Shown: positions 25,401 to 38,246 of the stretch, one piece after another
Position numbering within the stretch: the stretch's first letter is position 1
Layout of the letters: every line of letters begins with the position of its first letter
Assembly: GCA_026545765.1 (NCBI GenBank)
Contig: CM048844.1
Span: 74,623,029 to 74,687,028, forward strand
Direction: 5' to 3'
Length of the DNA stretch: 64,000 bases
From: Plantago major
Taxonomy: Eukaryota > Streptophyta > Magnoliopsida > Lamiales > Plantaginaceae
Made by a program: the position numbers and the translations under genes
The notes under the pieces: generated by a model
What the model saw: only the letters and a program-made list of their open reading frames with translations
The model's database searches: none
Told to the model about the DNA's origin: nothing

Positions 25401-26802
25401 ATTTACTCCAAATTATCACGAATTTGAGAAGAAAGGAGCTAATTCCAGTCAATTATCAGATCTGTTAATGTAATTGGAATCTCTTTTACTCGGCCATTGT
25501 AACAGACCTTCAATACTTTATGGAAAGGAGTTTAGGAAAGAAAACTTATGGGCTTTTGGTCGATTAGATTTACTTCTAATTGGGCTGTAAACAAAGGCCC
25601 AGACCATGACTCACATATATAGTTTTGCCAAACGTATATACATATATTTATATATATGTACCTAATTGGTAAATAACCTTAAGCTCGATTCTTGGAATCG
25701 TCCATTTATTTAATATAATCGATCGAAGTAGTTGTAATAATAATTATATACTTCTATTACTACTATATAAAATTCAAACAATAATCGTGGTAGTTGTCCT
25801 TGTGCTAGGATTTGCATCTTTGCAGCATCACATCCTATCCTAGTATATATATAATCTAAAAATTACTCGTGTAAATCGAAGGTATAAAGGTAAGATTGTA
25901 ACTAATTATGGACGAAAAGCTAGAGACGGACAACGTTGATTGAGTAAAAAAATCCCCAAATTTTAAAAAGTAAGGGTTTACTATCGAATCCGGAGAAAAT
26001 AGCGAATGAAATTTGAGATTGATGGTAGAATTGACCTCCTCTCATGAGCTTCGAATAGACACCAAGAATGGTTAAGATTTGGACGGGATTCGATTTGGCC
26101 GAAATGGGGGAGAGGACGAGGCTTCTGCTCGTTTGTTCAGAAAATCTAGCGACGGATGGACGAATCCGTCGCTAGATTTTCATTTTCCGTTTTTTTTTAT
26201 TTTAGTTTCTTTAAATTTTGGTCAACTATTCTAGCGACGGATAGTCGTATCCGTCGCTAGATTTTCTGAACAAACGAGCAGAAGCCTCGTCCTCTCCCCC
26301 CAAATCGAATCCCGTCCAAATCTTAACCATTCTTGGTGTCTATTCGAAGCTCGTGAGAGAAAGAGGTCAACTCTACCATCAATCTCAAATTTCATCCGCT
26401 ATTTTCTCCGGATTCGAAGGTAAACACTTACTTTTTAAAATTTGGAGATTTTGTTACTCGATGGCGTTGTCATCTCTAGCTTTTATCATAGTTAAATCTT
26501 ACCTTTGATTTACAGAGTTCTTTTAGATTATATATATACTAGATAGGATTTTATATCTAGGTATTAAACTATATAGTATTAATTATTAATATTTTTTCGA
26601 TTATATAAATATCGACATCTAATCGACTAAATACTAATTCTTCCTAAACTCCTCGTTCTTTCCATAAAGTATTGAATATGGCGCTCGTTCTCTCTGATTA
26701 CTGACTATCGATGTCGATTGCCGTATCCTTTTCAATGATCAATTCATTAATTAGGTTTAAGGGAAAAGGTTTAACACTGATTGAATCTCGATTCATTGTA
26801 CT
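25171..26802. repeat. large imperfect inverted repeat at the MED7 promoter and first exon
   Basis: The left arm 25171-26175 contains MED7 exon 1, its promoter and a CACTA 5' exon. The right arm 26231-26802 carries the reverse complement of most of it, with internal deletions that remove the middle of exon 1 and part of the promoter. The best inner part, about 25830-26175 against 26231-26560, contains the blocks CGAGCAGAAGCCTCGTCC and GTCCAAATCTTAACCATTCT. The spacer is about 55 bp. Read-through transcription from either side would form a long hairpin. Confidence 0.8.
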
Positions 26803-27001
26803 AAATTTCACAAATGCAATTGTAATTCTCTAATGTCGTTCGGTAAATGAAGTAATGCACCTCAGATTAAATTTTTCGACAAAAAGCATATTACAAAATT
26901 ATGAGTACAATGAATTGAGAGATACAATAAGTGTTGAACATTTTCCCTTGAACCTAATTAATGAATTGATCCGTAGAAAAAGGACAGTGGCAATCGATTA
27001 C

Positions 27002-27134
27002 CGTATAGTTGGCACCGTAGAGAACGTAGGTGCCTTTGCACAGGAGGCGATGGCGCAGGGGCGAAGTCAGGGTTGTCGGCGTAATCCTTGTACAATTTGT
27101 AGTACAGTGGAGGTGGTGGATATGTTGCCACCAT
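27002..27134 (-). pseudogene. MED7: extra MED7 exon 1 copy with a 1-base insertion
   Basis: This is a second direct copy of exon 1, 133 bp instead of 132. It starts MVATYPPPPLYYKLYKDYAD and keeps the GTYVLYGANYT coding block and the ACG|GTAATC donor, but one extra base in the CAAAGG stretch shifts the frame before that block. About 530 bp of promoter sequence follows upstream (27135-27650), as in the main copy. No other MED7 exons accompany it on the expected side except those of copy B itself, which lie further downstream. Confidence 0.85.
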
Positions 27135-27639
27135 ATTTTATCCAAATCGTCACAAATTTGAGAAGGAGCTATTTCCAGTCAATTATCAGATCTGTTAATG
27201 CAATCGGAATCTCTTTTACTCGGTCATTGTAACAAACCTCCAATACTTTATGGAAAGAACGAGGAGTTTAGGAAAGAAAACTTATGGGCTTTTGATCGAT
27301 CAGATTTACTTCTAATTGGGCTGTAAACAAAGGCCCAAACCGTGACTCACGTATATAGTTTTGCCAAACATATGACCTATATTTATATAATCGATCGAAG
27401 TAGTTGTAATAATAATTATATACTTCTATTACTACTATATAAAATTCAAACAATAATCGTGGTAGTTGTCTTGTGCTACGATTTGCTTCTTGCAGCATCA
27501 CATCCTATCCTAGTATATATATAATCTAAAAAAAACTTGTGTAAATTAAAGGTAAAAAGGTAAGATTGTAACTAATTATGGACGAAAAGCTAGATACGGA
27601 CAACGTTGATTGAGTAACAAAATCCCCAAATTTAAAAAA

Positions 27640-27860
27640 GGGTTTACCTTCGAATCCGGAGAAAATAGCGGATGAAATTTGAGATTGATGGTAGAATTGA
27701 CCTCCTTCTCTCACGAGCTTAGAATAGTTGAGATTTGGACGGGATTCGATTTGGCCGAAATGGAGGAAGAAAGAAAGAAGAAGAAATGGGGGAGAGGACG
27801 AGGCTTCTGCTCGTTTGTTCAGAAAATCTAGCGACGGATTCGCCTATCCGTACGGAACAT
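27640..27860 (-). mobile_element. CACTA 5' exon fragment, copy B
   Basis: Same piece as at 13860-14110, including the donor TTCGAAG|GTAAACC on the - strand and the GCGACGGAT motif at its right. Two more copies lie in the arms of the inverted repeat (about 25985-26175 on the - strand and 26231-26425 on the + strand). Confidence 0.65.
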
Positions 27861-28230
27861 TAAACGGTAGGAAGTATACTTCTATGCGATAAACCCTCAT
27901 GAGAGGTCAGTACACAGTGTAGAGCCAAAACATATTTTATCTCCATGTACAGAAACATAATTTTTTCACACATCACATGCATCACAAAACATACTTTTGG
28001 GAATTTACATACTTGATCCTTTCGAATAGAATATTATATCAAGTCCCATAACATGATATAATAATCATAAGTTCTTTGTCAAACATAAAAACTATACATA
28101 TACGATAATACGGAAAATATAAGCAAAAGTGTCGGAAAATCCCCTTACCTCGATGGCGACCGCTATGAAGCAACAGCTATACCTGGCTCCACTAACTTGC
28201 ATCTCAAACTTTCCCATATCGACACTCTGA

Positions 28231-29066
28231 TGTAAGAACCCGATATCAAAAATTGAGATATATATACTTATACTTTTGGGGCTAAATCATAATATAATTA
28301 AATAAGAGGGTTGAACTAAATCGAAGGTTAAAGGACGAGGACCGGTGCAATTTACATAAACTTCAATAACAAAGCGTAAGGATGAGGAATGAGTGCACTA
28401 AAGTAGTTTTGACAAGGCGTGAACTTGGTAGTCCGACGGCAACCGTCTTTCACCCGATTCTCATGAAACAAGTTTATGCGGGTTCGTTACAAGATAGCGG
28501 ATCGTTCTGACTGCGGTATAATTCGATGGGTGAATAAGAAGAAACTAAGCGAGAAGTGAATTACGCTCTTTGGGGATAAATCGAAAGACTTTTACGGAAT
28601 GAGGCTTGCCAAACAAGGTCTAAGACTACATGAGGATCTCAATGGTTTGAACTGGGTCAAAATTTGGAAGTCGTTTGATACGGATTGGATTGCAAAACGG
28701 GGTTGGAGTTTCTTGATATGTATATGTCGATGTGTATATATGTATATTGGGTGGTTACATGAAGAATTGACAATGATGAAGCTGAGAGGAGGTGGTGATG
28801 CGATTCTGGAATTACACACGGTGGGCGGAGATCATAATGGCTCAAGGAGTTCAATAACTTGAATTTGGTATGGCACAAGCATGAAGAAAAGAGACTTGGA
28901 AAATGAAATTAGGGTAAGGAACTTTTTACAAAATATATGGGCTCGGGCTAAGTAGTTAAGAATTTGATTTTTTTTTAAAAATAAAATTAGTAGCCCGGTC
29001 CACTATAAAAGTAAAATAAAATAAAACCAATAAATCAAATAAAAATAAAAAGTACGGGTTCTTACA
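28231..29066. repeat. LTR-like TG...CA block, copy B
   Basis: Starts TGTAAGAACCCG and ends CGGGTTCTTACA, inverted repeats of 12 bp, 836 bp long. The flanks TCTGA and AATTT do not form a target duplication. Solo LTR is the most likely reading but is not proven. The stretch 27861-28230 has no recognisable gene. Confidence 0.55.
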
Positions 29067-30613
29067 AATTTAGTAGTTTGTCACTAACAATTGTAAAATA
29101 AGCAACACCTCACATTATCACTTAATAGATCAAGAGTTTCTTTAAAACAAATGCCACTTGATGCTGCCAGATTCATTTAAACTAATCCATTCACCGGATA
29201 ATATTTTCTCCAACAGGATTAATGGAATTGAAACGGCAAAATATACACAAATACACTCCACTCCACAGCAGCCACAAACAGGCTCAATAATTCAAGCACA
29301 ACAGCTCAAACTTAAAACTATCCAGGTACCTTGCTCGATTAATACCAAAGATTCAGGAAAAGAAAACAAAGCAACATAGAGAGAAACGAAACACACAGCA
29401 AGACACCAAGCTAACCCAACACTGATCGAACACCCAAACAAGAGTCGACTAAGAACAAACAATCAGACGACCCAGAACAACAATTAGCAGGTAATCACAG
29501 CCTATCACTCATCGAACAAACTGAACAGCAACAATAAGAACAAGCAACGAACCCAGAACTCCGATCAAGCAAAAATCGATTCAACCCAGCCACCACACAC
29601 AGCCTGACACTCAAACGCCAATCGACTAACCAATTCAACAACAAACAACAGACAAATACACAAATCGAGGCAGAAAAAGGAAGGAACAGCCTAAGCACGG
29701 AAAACAGAGCCTGTTCGACTTGGACAGAGCAAACATCAAACTCAGTCGAACACAGCAGACCCAGTTCGCATTGTCCACGCGCATGGACAGGAAAAACAGA
29801 GCCGATCGAGCTCAACTTGAAGAAAACAGAGTACAAGCAAACACGATTCAAACATGAATCCGACACATCAATTCGACTGTAACAAAGACACAAATACCCA
29901 TCCTCGATTAAATCAGAAAGAAGAAACGCTTACCGAAAGCGAATCGAATCCGAGTAAAATACGAACAAGCGAGCGAACGGATCCAAGCCTCTAATCCTTG
30001 TAATCAATTCTACGGAGAATACACGAATCACGTGGCTGAGTTAGCACGAGAGTAAGAAGAAGGAGATCAGAACCGAGTTCGAGAGTCTTACCGGACGAAT
30101 TCAGACGACGAATTGGGAGGAACGAAGGTGAAGACGAAGCTGTTATAGAGATTTGAACTGGGGCTAGGTCAAAATCGATTCCTCTTAGTGTAGTTGTGAT
30201 GGCGCAGCTAAAGGCATCGATTTGGTAGAAGCGATCGAGAGGAAGAAGGAACTGAAGAAGGAGAAAACGAGGAATGAAAGGAACGACGAAGAAGAAGTCG
30301 ATTTGAAGAAGGGAAGAGGCTTAATCAGCTTTAGGGCAAACAGGGTATAATTGGAAAGTAATAGCGACGGATACGCGAATCCGTCGCTAGATTTTTATTT
30401 TCCGTTTTTTTTTTTAATTTTAATTTCTTTTTTCATTTTCTTTAAATTTTGGACAACTATTCTAGCGGCGGATTTAGCGACGGATAGTCGTATCTGTCGC
30501 TAGAGTAAGCGACGGATTTTTTCCATCGCTATAGCTAGCGATTCGTCGCTAGCTAACGACGGATAAAATCCGTCTCTAACATGCCGTGGCTAAACAGGGG
30601 CATTCTTGTAGTG
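29067..30613 (-). mobile_element. CACTA element 5' end (left end not found), copy B
   Basis: The - strand begins CACTACAAGAATGCC at 30613, followed by subterminal GCGACGGAT-type motifs (30360-30590) and the same leader with splice donors as copy A. No transposase domain is present. Its right flank is AAT, as in copy A. Confidence 0.65.
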
Positions 30614-32147
30614 AATGTTTTAACATCTACAACCGTTGGATTAGTTGTATAAATATTACTTCCAATTGTAATTAATCACTGACCGTTCATCGGAATTGTA
30701 AATTTTACAATGGCAGTTTATGTAAATCAAGATGTACAAACGGATTGTAATGTCGTAACCTTTTAAATTAAATATATTACAAATTCAATCTTAAAATAAA
30801 AAATAAAATTTAAAATATTAATTAGTTAAGAATATCAATTTAATCAGGATCCAAACAATATATGGATCGATCATTTTCCCAAATCACAAACATCAGATTG
30901 TGAAGAACCCTAATTTCAAATTGCCAAATCTACCATCAACTCTTAACCTTATTATGTACCTTGAGCTTGAGAAATCGGCGGGCTCTTGAAATTGTTCTGC
31001 AGTTCTTTTCAAATTAGTTTTATCAATTAATTTTTTCATTTTTTTTTGTCGAGATCATGCTCAATTATGTGGATATGATACCTTTAACTTGAACACGACT
31101 CGATTGATGAGGATGAGCAATAGATTAATTAGTGGATAGCCAATGGATTTTAGAAATAGTAGTATGGTTCATAACTAGGGTTCTTGCTACGAATTCCTGG
31201 AGAAGTTGATTTATCACACTTGACATGACAGACTAATTAAAATAATTTTATGTTATTTTATTTTGAAGTTTATAGTTAATTTATAATATATTATGACAAT
31301 ACAATCTTGTTTGTATAGATATATTTACCAAAATTATCATTGTAAAACTTACAAGTCTAATGGGCAGTTAGGATTAATTACAACTTAAAATAATATTTGA
31401 ACAAATGATTTAACAGTTGTTGATCAATACAACTGAGATGAATGTACGTTAACCCGTACAAATGGAATCGGACCATAAAATCACTACTTCGTTGTAATCA
31501 AATAGTATGAAGATGCGCTCAGTTCTTTTTTTTCTTTTTTCTTTCCATTTCTTTAAAATGTATTAGATGGTCCCAAGTCCCAACAATGTGTTTCATACAA
31601 TGTTCTGAGCTTATGATTATGTGACTAAAGTTATTCCCCAATTAAAAATAAATAAATAGATAAAATAAATGATGACTCACCAAAATAGATGATCACCATA
31701 AATAAAATAAAGATAGAATATGACACGGGAAAAAGGGCCATTCTTTCATTTAAGTATAAACTTTGCCAATTTGTTGAAAAAAGATAAAAATTCCATTATT
31801 ATGTACTACGTACTCATGAATAGTATCATTTTGCAATATAATTTTTTACCAGTTTGCAAATGATTATTTTAAAAGTAGCTAATACAACTCTACTCCGGAG
31901 CCATGGATAATTTCTCCATATAACTTTTCTATTTATTTTTATCAATTTCTTATTATTACTACTGATAGAATATCTCACCTCGTCTGTGACAAAATCTTGC
32001 AAACTATTAATATGCAGTATGATGTAGGTCAAAACTAGTAATAATTTCGAGTTGTATAAACATGGTTATTATAATTCCACATGTATAGATGATTAATCAT
32101 GACCTATTTCTCTGAGGTAACTTTCAAATTTTTGAAGTGGAAAACAT
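30614..32147. other. non-coding A+T-rich stretch, copy B
   Basis: Twin of 16917-18381. No gene, RNA or complete transposon ends are recognised. Confidence 0.6.
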
Positions 32148-33411
32148 CACTACAAGAATTTTGTGTTTTGGCGACGGTAAGGGGCGACGGAAAGTTATCC
32201 GTCGCCCCTTGGCGATGGATCGGTGGTATTTGGCGACGGATAGGGCGTTTTACCCTATCCGTTGCCATTTATCGACGGATATTTATCTCTCGCTAAATGG
32301 CGACGAATAATTCTATCTGTCGTTAAGTAACGACGGATAAATCGTTTGACTTTTTTTTTTAAAAGAAAAACAAAAACAAAAATTTAACGACGGATAGATT
32401 ATCCGTCGCTAGAACCCTAAAAACCGTAATATAACACCCCACGACCACCATTCCCCATTTTTCCATCTCCCACCATGCACTTCCATTTTTTACCACTTCC
32501 ACCATCACCGCACCACCACTCCACCGCCCCACCATCGATCCACCACTGCCTCCTCCTCCACCGCACCACCATCGCACCACCACTTCCACCACCACCGCCC
32601 CACCATCGATCCACCCTCCTCCTCCCCCGCCCCACCTCCACCGCACCACCATCGCACCACCACTCCACCACTGCCTCCACCGCACCACCATCGATCCACC
32701 ACTGCCTCCTCCTCCACCATCCTCCTTCCACCGCACCACCATCTATCCGTCTCCTCTTCGTCCACCACTCCCATCTTTCAACCACCACTAAATTGGACAA
32801 GACGGACATGCTCCGATCCAACTCCATCATCTCCAATCTGCTCTGATCCACCTCCGATCCCCGAGATCCACCACAACCAGCGTGGATACATTTTTTGGAT
32901 ATTAAATATTGTATTGTATTATTGTATATTGAATTTTGTATTATTGAATATTGTATAAAATTTTCGATTTATTGTATAATCGTATTGGATATTGTAGTTT
33001 CGATTTGTCCGATTTGAATATCGACTGTATTATTGTCCGATTTGAATATTATAGTTTCGATAAATCAAGATCTTGTTCGATTTATTATATTCGTATTCGA
33101 ATTTTGTATTCGTATACGGATTTTTTTAAAAATAAAAATCGCTATTTTGGCGACGGATAATTTATCCGTCGCCAAAATAGCAGAATTTTTTTTTTAAAAA
33201 AAACATAAAATCTGCTTTTTAGCAACGGATATTATCCGTCGCTAAATTTATCCGCCGCTAAATCCGTCGCGATTTAGCGACGGATAATTTATCCGTCGTC
33301 CCACGTCTCGTGGGACGACGACTTGTTTATCCGTCGCCAAGTCTGTCGCTAAAGACTTGGCGACGGATAGGTACTGTCCGTCGCCAAATTAAACAACAGT
33401 TTTTTGTAGTG
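32148..33411 (+). mobile_element. non-autonomous CACTA element, copy B
   Basis: Starts CACTACAAGAATTTTG and ends TTTTTTGTAGTG, with the 3-bp target duplication CAT on both sides (32145-32147 and 33412-33414). Subterminal GCGACGG repeats lie at both ends and the C-rich block is at about 32500-32780. It has no transposase. It is orthologous to the element at 18382-19570. Confidence 0.9.
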
Positions 33412-34603
33412 CATTAATACTCCATTAAGGAGCATTTTACAGTATCTCCTAATACAAAAACTTGTGAAAGTCCAAGTTTTTGTGAGAGTCCTGCAATATT
33501 GTATACTAATTATGCGGCTTTGTGTGTAAATTGTTGATTTTTGTCTATTTGTAAATTGTCTATTGTTGTATACTAATTGTGTGGCTGAATCTTTTTGTGT
33601 AGGACTCTCAGAACTTTCCGGACTCTCAGGAGAGTTTCTCCCCTCCTAAACCACAAACTAAATATACACAATTACAAAAACATCACTAAGTGCCAATCTT
33701 AACCATCAATATTCCTATGCTCATTTTGCTCTACCCTCCTAAACCACCACTTGCATAAGCTTGACCTTAATCTGCAAAACAACTATACCCCTCTACCATC
33801 CATCTCTTTTCGAAACCAAACTGAGCTATAATACTAAATAAAGTTATACCCAGATTTGCTAACGAATCGAGCACTTCTGGTGAAAGACAACCAGAAGACT
33901 TGATTTCTAAATAACCTAAAACAAATCCGACTTTACAAAACACTTGGACAGTAGAGATAACATTTTCTTATAATCGGGAAAATTATTATTTTAACAAAAT
34001 GTCACCGCGATTATTTTCCCTTAGGCCTGAGCTTGCGTGACTTTTGAACATGAGAAATTTTATTAAGGCTCTGTTTACCACTAGCTTTCCAGCTCCATGA
34101 GTTTTTTTTGACAATTGACTAATAAAAAGCTCGTTCATTGAATCTGTGACTTCTTTTTCGACTAATTTGGAAAAGAAGCTTCATAATAATGAAAAGAAGG
34201 AGCTTCTTATATTTTTATTACGAAAATATCTCTACCCAAATTAACCTAAATTAGACTAAATAAAATAAGAAGTAAAACACCCGTATTACTAAGCTTGAAT
34301 TCTATACATTAGGCACCCAACATTATCAGCCTGAGATTCATCTTGCAAGCACGCAACAAGTTATGACATCTAGTTTTAATTTAGGTGCTGAAGCCATTGT
34401 TATAAGCATAAGGATCCTTTGTTATACATTTTGTGTACTTTTTTGCAACTAGCATAAGGATTAATGTATCCGCACCTCTTTAAAATGCATACGTGTAGTA
34501 CACATCAATTACTCATTTTTTTCATTACTAAGTTAAAATGCTTAACGATTATTTCTTTCAACTTCTGATAATTTTGATGATGTTATTAAAGTGGCGATGT
34601 AAA
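33412..34603. other. end of copy B and flank of the large CACTA element
   Basis: 33412-34064 is the right end of the duplicated segment. 34065-34603 is sequence not seen elsewhere in the window and contains no recognisable gene. Confidence 0.6.
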
Positions 34604-34920
34604 CACTACTGAAAGCTTTGTTCTAGCGAGGAACATAGCGACGGATTCTATCCGTCGCTAGCTCTAGCGACGGATACAATCCGGCGCTAGTTCTAATGAC
34701 GGATAAGCCTATCCGTCGTTATGTTTAACGACGGCTAGGCTTATCCGTCGTTATTTAACGACTGATAGATTATCCGTCGCTAGATTCGTTGACTAAAATG
34801 GGAAAAGAAATAAAAAAATGGAAAAAGAATTTTTTTAAAAAATAATAAGCGAAACTCTGGCGACGGATAGACTATCCGAGCGCTATTAGACGGATAGTCT
34901 ATCATCGCTAGAGTTTCAGT
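34604..34920. promoter_or_regulatory. CACTA subterminal repeat region
   Basis: About ten copies of AGCGACGGAT or its complement occur in both orientations, with a few variants. In CACTA elements such repeats bind the element's TnpA-type protein during transposition. Confidence 0.7.
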
Positions 34921-34929
34921 TTTTTTACG

Positions 34930-35131
34930 GGAAGTAGAATGCTTCCTTACCCATTTTTTCTTCTTCCTCATTCTTCTTCCTTTCTTCTCCCCATTTCGCC
35001 CAAAGCCATTCCAGTCCAAATCTCAACCATTTTGTCCATTCTTCGTGTACATTCGAAGCTCGTGAATCAAGGAGGTCAATTCTGCCGTCAATTTCAAATT
35101 CCATCCGCACATTTCTCCGGATTCGAAGGTA
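34930..35131 (+). other. CACTA leader exon with splice donor
   Basis: A pyrimidine-rich stretch (TTTTTCTTCTTCCTCATTCT) ends at GGATTCGAAG|GTAAACC. It is the same exon found next to MED7 in both duplicated copies, which indicates that it is a conserved 5' exon of this CACTA family. Its small open frame is probably not translated. 35150-35700 is A+T-rich intron. Confidence 0.55.
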
Positions 35132-35845
35132 AACCCTAATTTTTTATATTTGAGGATCTTGTTACTTTGGACTAATTTGAGCAATTGAATGTAAATGGAG
35201 AGTATATAGTACTTAGTTTAGATGTAATTAGGTAATGTTTTACCTTTGAGATGTGCATTTGATATATATTGATTGTGAATTTGAATTTTTAGTATAATGT
35301 TAGTATGTTTGTAAGTATGTTGGGCTTTTAATTAATTTGATATTGGTGTATATTTAGTAAAATTATGAAGACTTAGTACCTCATTTTGAAACCCTAACTT
35401 TTTGACATATTTGAAAAATTTAGTTAATTTAGACTAATTTAAGCAATTGTATGTTTACTAGCTAGTTAATTAACTTTGAGATGTGCAATTATTTGAATTG
35501 TTAATTAGTATAATGTTAAGTATGTCGTAGTTTTGATTTAAGTATGTTAAGTATGTTAATTAAGATTTACAATTGTTTCATTTGATAAATTTATACATGT
35601 ACTAGATTATAAATTATGAGAATTTAATTAATGAAGTGTGTTGATATAATTTGGTGATTACATTCGTAAAATGCATGTAATTTATAATTTATAAATTAAG
35701 TATTAAAGGTTGGAATGCTTTATTTGTAATGGGAATTTTGGTAAGAGACAAAAACTTTATAACATGCAAGAAATGGGGAAATGGGAATCGAGTTGAAAAA
35801 ATACGATCTAATCAATTCAAACGTGTCAGGTTATATAATCATCCA

Positions 35846-36455
35846 ATGAACACCGATCATTCATGGATGTACCAAAGGATAGTTAATGGCAGAGTTTTAC
35901 CTAGTTTTGTGGAAGGGGTTGATGCCTTCGTTACATTTGCAGACTTGTACTAATTGTTTGAGTGGGGGGATGATGAAGTGTCCTTGCACCCAGTATAAAT
36001 GTAGAAATAAGCAATTTTTACCTCCAGAAACGGTAGTGGAACACTTCAAACGTAAGGGGTTTGTAGCTGAGTATGACGTATGGACTTCTCATGGTGAGAC
36101 ATACAAGCCGTTCATGGATTATGAGAATTTGGGGAAGCGTAAAAGACAACAGGAAACTGTGATGGGAAGTACTCAAAATACTTCTACATCTGATGCTAAT
36201 AATGATCATGAACGGTTTGAGCAAATGGTATATGATATTGCGGGTTCAGAGTTCATGGACACGAGGAGCGATGAGGGGGATGCGGAGGAGCCTCCGAATC
36301 CTGAGGATCAGGTCTTCTTCGACTTGATGGAATCCGCAAAGAAACCGGTTTATCCGGGGTGTAAGCACACCGAATTGTCATTGTTGGCTCGGCTATTGAG
36401 TTGGAAGGCTAATGGTCAACAATCTGAATCGAGTAGAGTAGTATATGTATCTTAA
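35846..36455 (+). pseudogene. CACTA transposase N-terminal part
   Basis: From ATG at 35846 the frame gives HSWMYQRIVNGRVLPSFVEG, typical of the transposase-associated domain at the start of plant CACTA transposases. A one-base shift near 35935-35945 then leads to CTNCLSGGMMKCPC and CRNKQFLPPETVVEHFKRKG, ending in VWTSHGE, the end of that domain. Further on, FFDLMESAKKPVYPGCKHTE and LSLLARLLSWKA match the beginning of the Transposase_21 domain. The frame then stops at 36455, next to the E2 insertion. The remainder of the transposase is not found on the far side of E2, so an internal deletion is likely. Confidence 0.88.
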
Positions 36456-36459
36456 TTGT

Positions 36460-38231
36460 TGTTGGTCCAGATAACGGCAAAGTAAAAGACTGGGGGGGGG
36501 GGGGGGGTGAATAGTCTTTTAAAACTTTTGTCGATAAACACAATTTCTCAGATATCTGTAAAGATATCTGATACTTCGATTCAGAGAGCGGAAGACTTAA
36601 GATAGATAAGTGCAGAAACAGTTAAAGTGTGTGTGTGTGTGTTGCTGAAAAGTAAGTACAGAAATGTAAATAACACAGCAAGTATAGTGGTATCTGGAGG
36701 TGGCGTAATCCTCCAACTAATCCACTTCGGTCTTCCAAAGACCTAGAATTCACTAGAATAGATTATTGAAGTCACCTTACAATGATCCTATTCTAAAAAT
36801 CCCTTAAACAAATGGTTCCCAACCAAATGTTCCCCCTGAGTTGTTCCCCGGCTTTCATAGCCAAGTACTTCCTATACTCAGAAACCTTTTTGAGTTATTC
36901 CCTAGCTTCCCAAGCTAAGTACTTCCTATACTCAATAACCTTGGAGTTGTTCCTTAGTTTCCCAAATCAAGTACTTCCTATACTCCGTTAACCTTGGAGT
37001 TATTCCCTAATTTTCCCAAAATCAAGTACTTCCTCTACTCCGTTAACCTTGGAGTTATTCCCTGATTTTCCAAACTAAGTACTTCCTGTACTCCACGCCA
37101 GTTATGGTGTTGGTTTTGGTTTGAGTTTGTCAGATGAGCTTCTTAATAACTTTTCAGTTAATCAGATAGCTCTGTGAATCAAGTTACTTAATACACTTTT
37201 CAGCATATGGTATCTTGTTCGTTTTTACTTACCCAAGTCTTATGATATATGTTCAAGAGAATGAATCTCAGATAGTTGATCTTTCGATTCAACTCTTTCA
37301 CAGATAGCTTTGCTTGTTTAGGATCAGGACACTTAGAACTTCAGTGCTACTTAAGAATCAGAGGCTTTGGTCGCAACAGAAAGCTTGAGGGTAAGTAGTT
37401 TTGTTTGAGAGAGTAAGATATCTGAGATGTAAGTTCTGTATGTTCAAAGGTGTGTTCTCAAACAGTCTAAGTGTTGATATTTATAGATGAATTTGAATGC
37501 CGTTGAATAGTATCCGTTAGGCTCAAATTCAAACTATTGATATCTGTGTATAGTACTGTAGCAGGTTTTGTCTTCTTCTTCAGAAGCTACCGTTGCTTTT
37601 GTTCAGACATCTCTGTCCGTGCAGTTAATGCTTTGTACTATACTTTTTGTCTCAGAGTGCAGCGGAACTATGCTTTGTATCAGAGACTACCTTGTTCAGA
37701 TTTCTCTGATTCTTAGCACGTCCTTATCTTCAATCTTCAGATACCACTTAAATTGAAACAACTTTGTTTGCAATATATATTTCTTCTTCAGAAATGTGGT
37801 TAAGGCTCAAGGTATCTGAGTGTAGATATTTGTGGACACTTTCCTTGTTTTCAGATAGACCTTTTATTTCTCAGATATCTCTTGCGACACAGTTTGTTTA
37901 AAACCATTCGTGTCTTCAAGATATCTGGCGAAGGTATCTGTAAAACTGTTTCAGTAAACTTGTGCAGTCTTCAAATCTTCAATGTCGTTGAACTTATTCT
38001 GCTTGGATGTCTTCTTCTTGGTCTTCTCTTCATAAAATAAAAATTACATTTTGAGACCTAACATCATATACAAGATTTACTAAACTATCATACTTAGTGG
38101 GTTTCCTCTTTTACAATGTTCAAGTGAACCAAGAGTACTAATCACCTTTATGAAACTAAGATAAGTCATCATGTTGCTGATAAAAACTAAATAGATATTC
38201 TTTACAGAATATCTAACAAAATTTCCTAACA
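36460..38231 (-). repeat. 3' LTR of E2
   Basis: On the - strand it starts TGTTAGGAAATTTTG and ends TATCTGGACCAACA, 1772 bp. A TATAAATA box lies at 37478-37485. Near the LTR end, AAAAGACT and AGTCTTTT flank a C-run of about 15. Compared with the 5' LTR it has many extra CAG/CTG bases. Confidence 0.93.
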
Positions 38232-38246
38232 AATTTCCCCCTTTTG
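38232..38246 (-). promoter_or_regulatory. polypurine tract of E2
   Basis: TCAAAAGGGGGAAATT on the - strand directly precedes the 3' LTR and matches the tract of E1. Confidence 0.85.

Larger units (their letters stand above)
20894..34064. repeat. segmental duplication, copy B
   Basis: Direct repeat of 8411-20220 with the same feature order. It is longer mainly because of the inverted and repeated MED7 exon 1/promoter region (25171-27850). It lacks the 326-bp tandem unit of copy A. Confidence 0.9.

Noticed and set aside
34604-34920. Inverted GCGACGGAT repeats as a CRISPR-like or operator array
   Set aside because: Irregular spacing and both orientations at transposon ends; explained by CACTA subterminal sites.
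36493-36508. G-quadruplex from the long G run
   Set aside because: A single homopolymer run whose length is unreliable; only three LTRs to compare.
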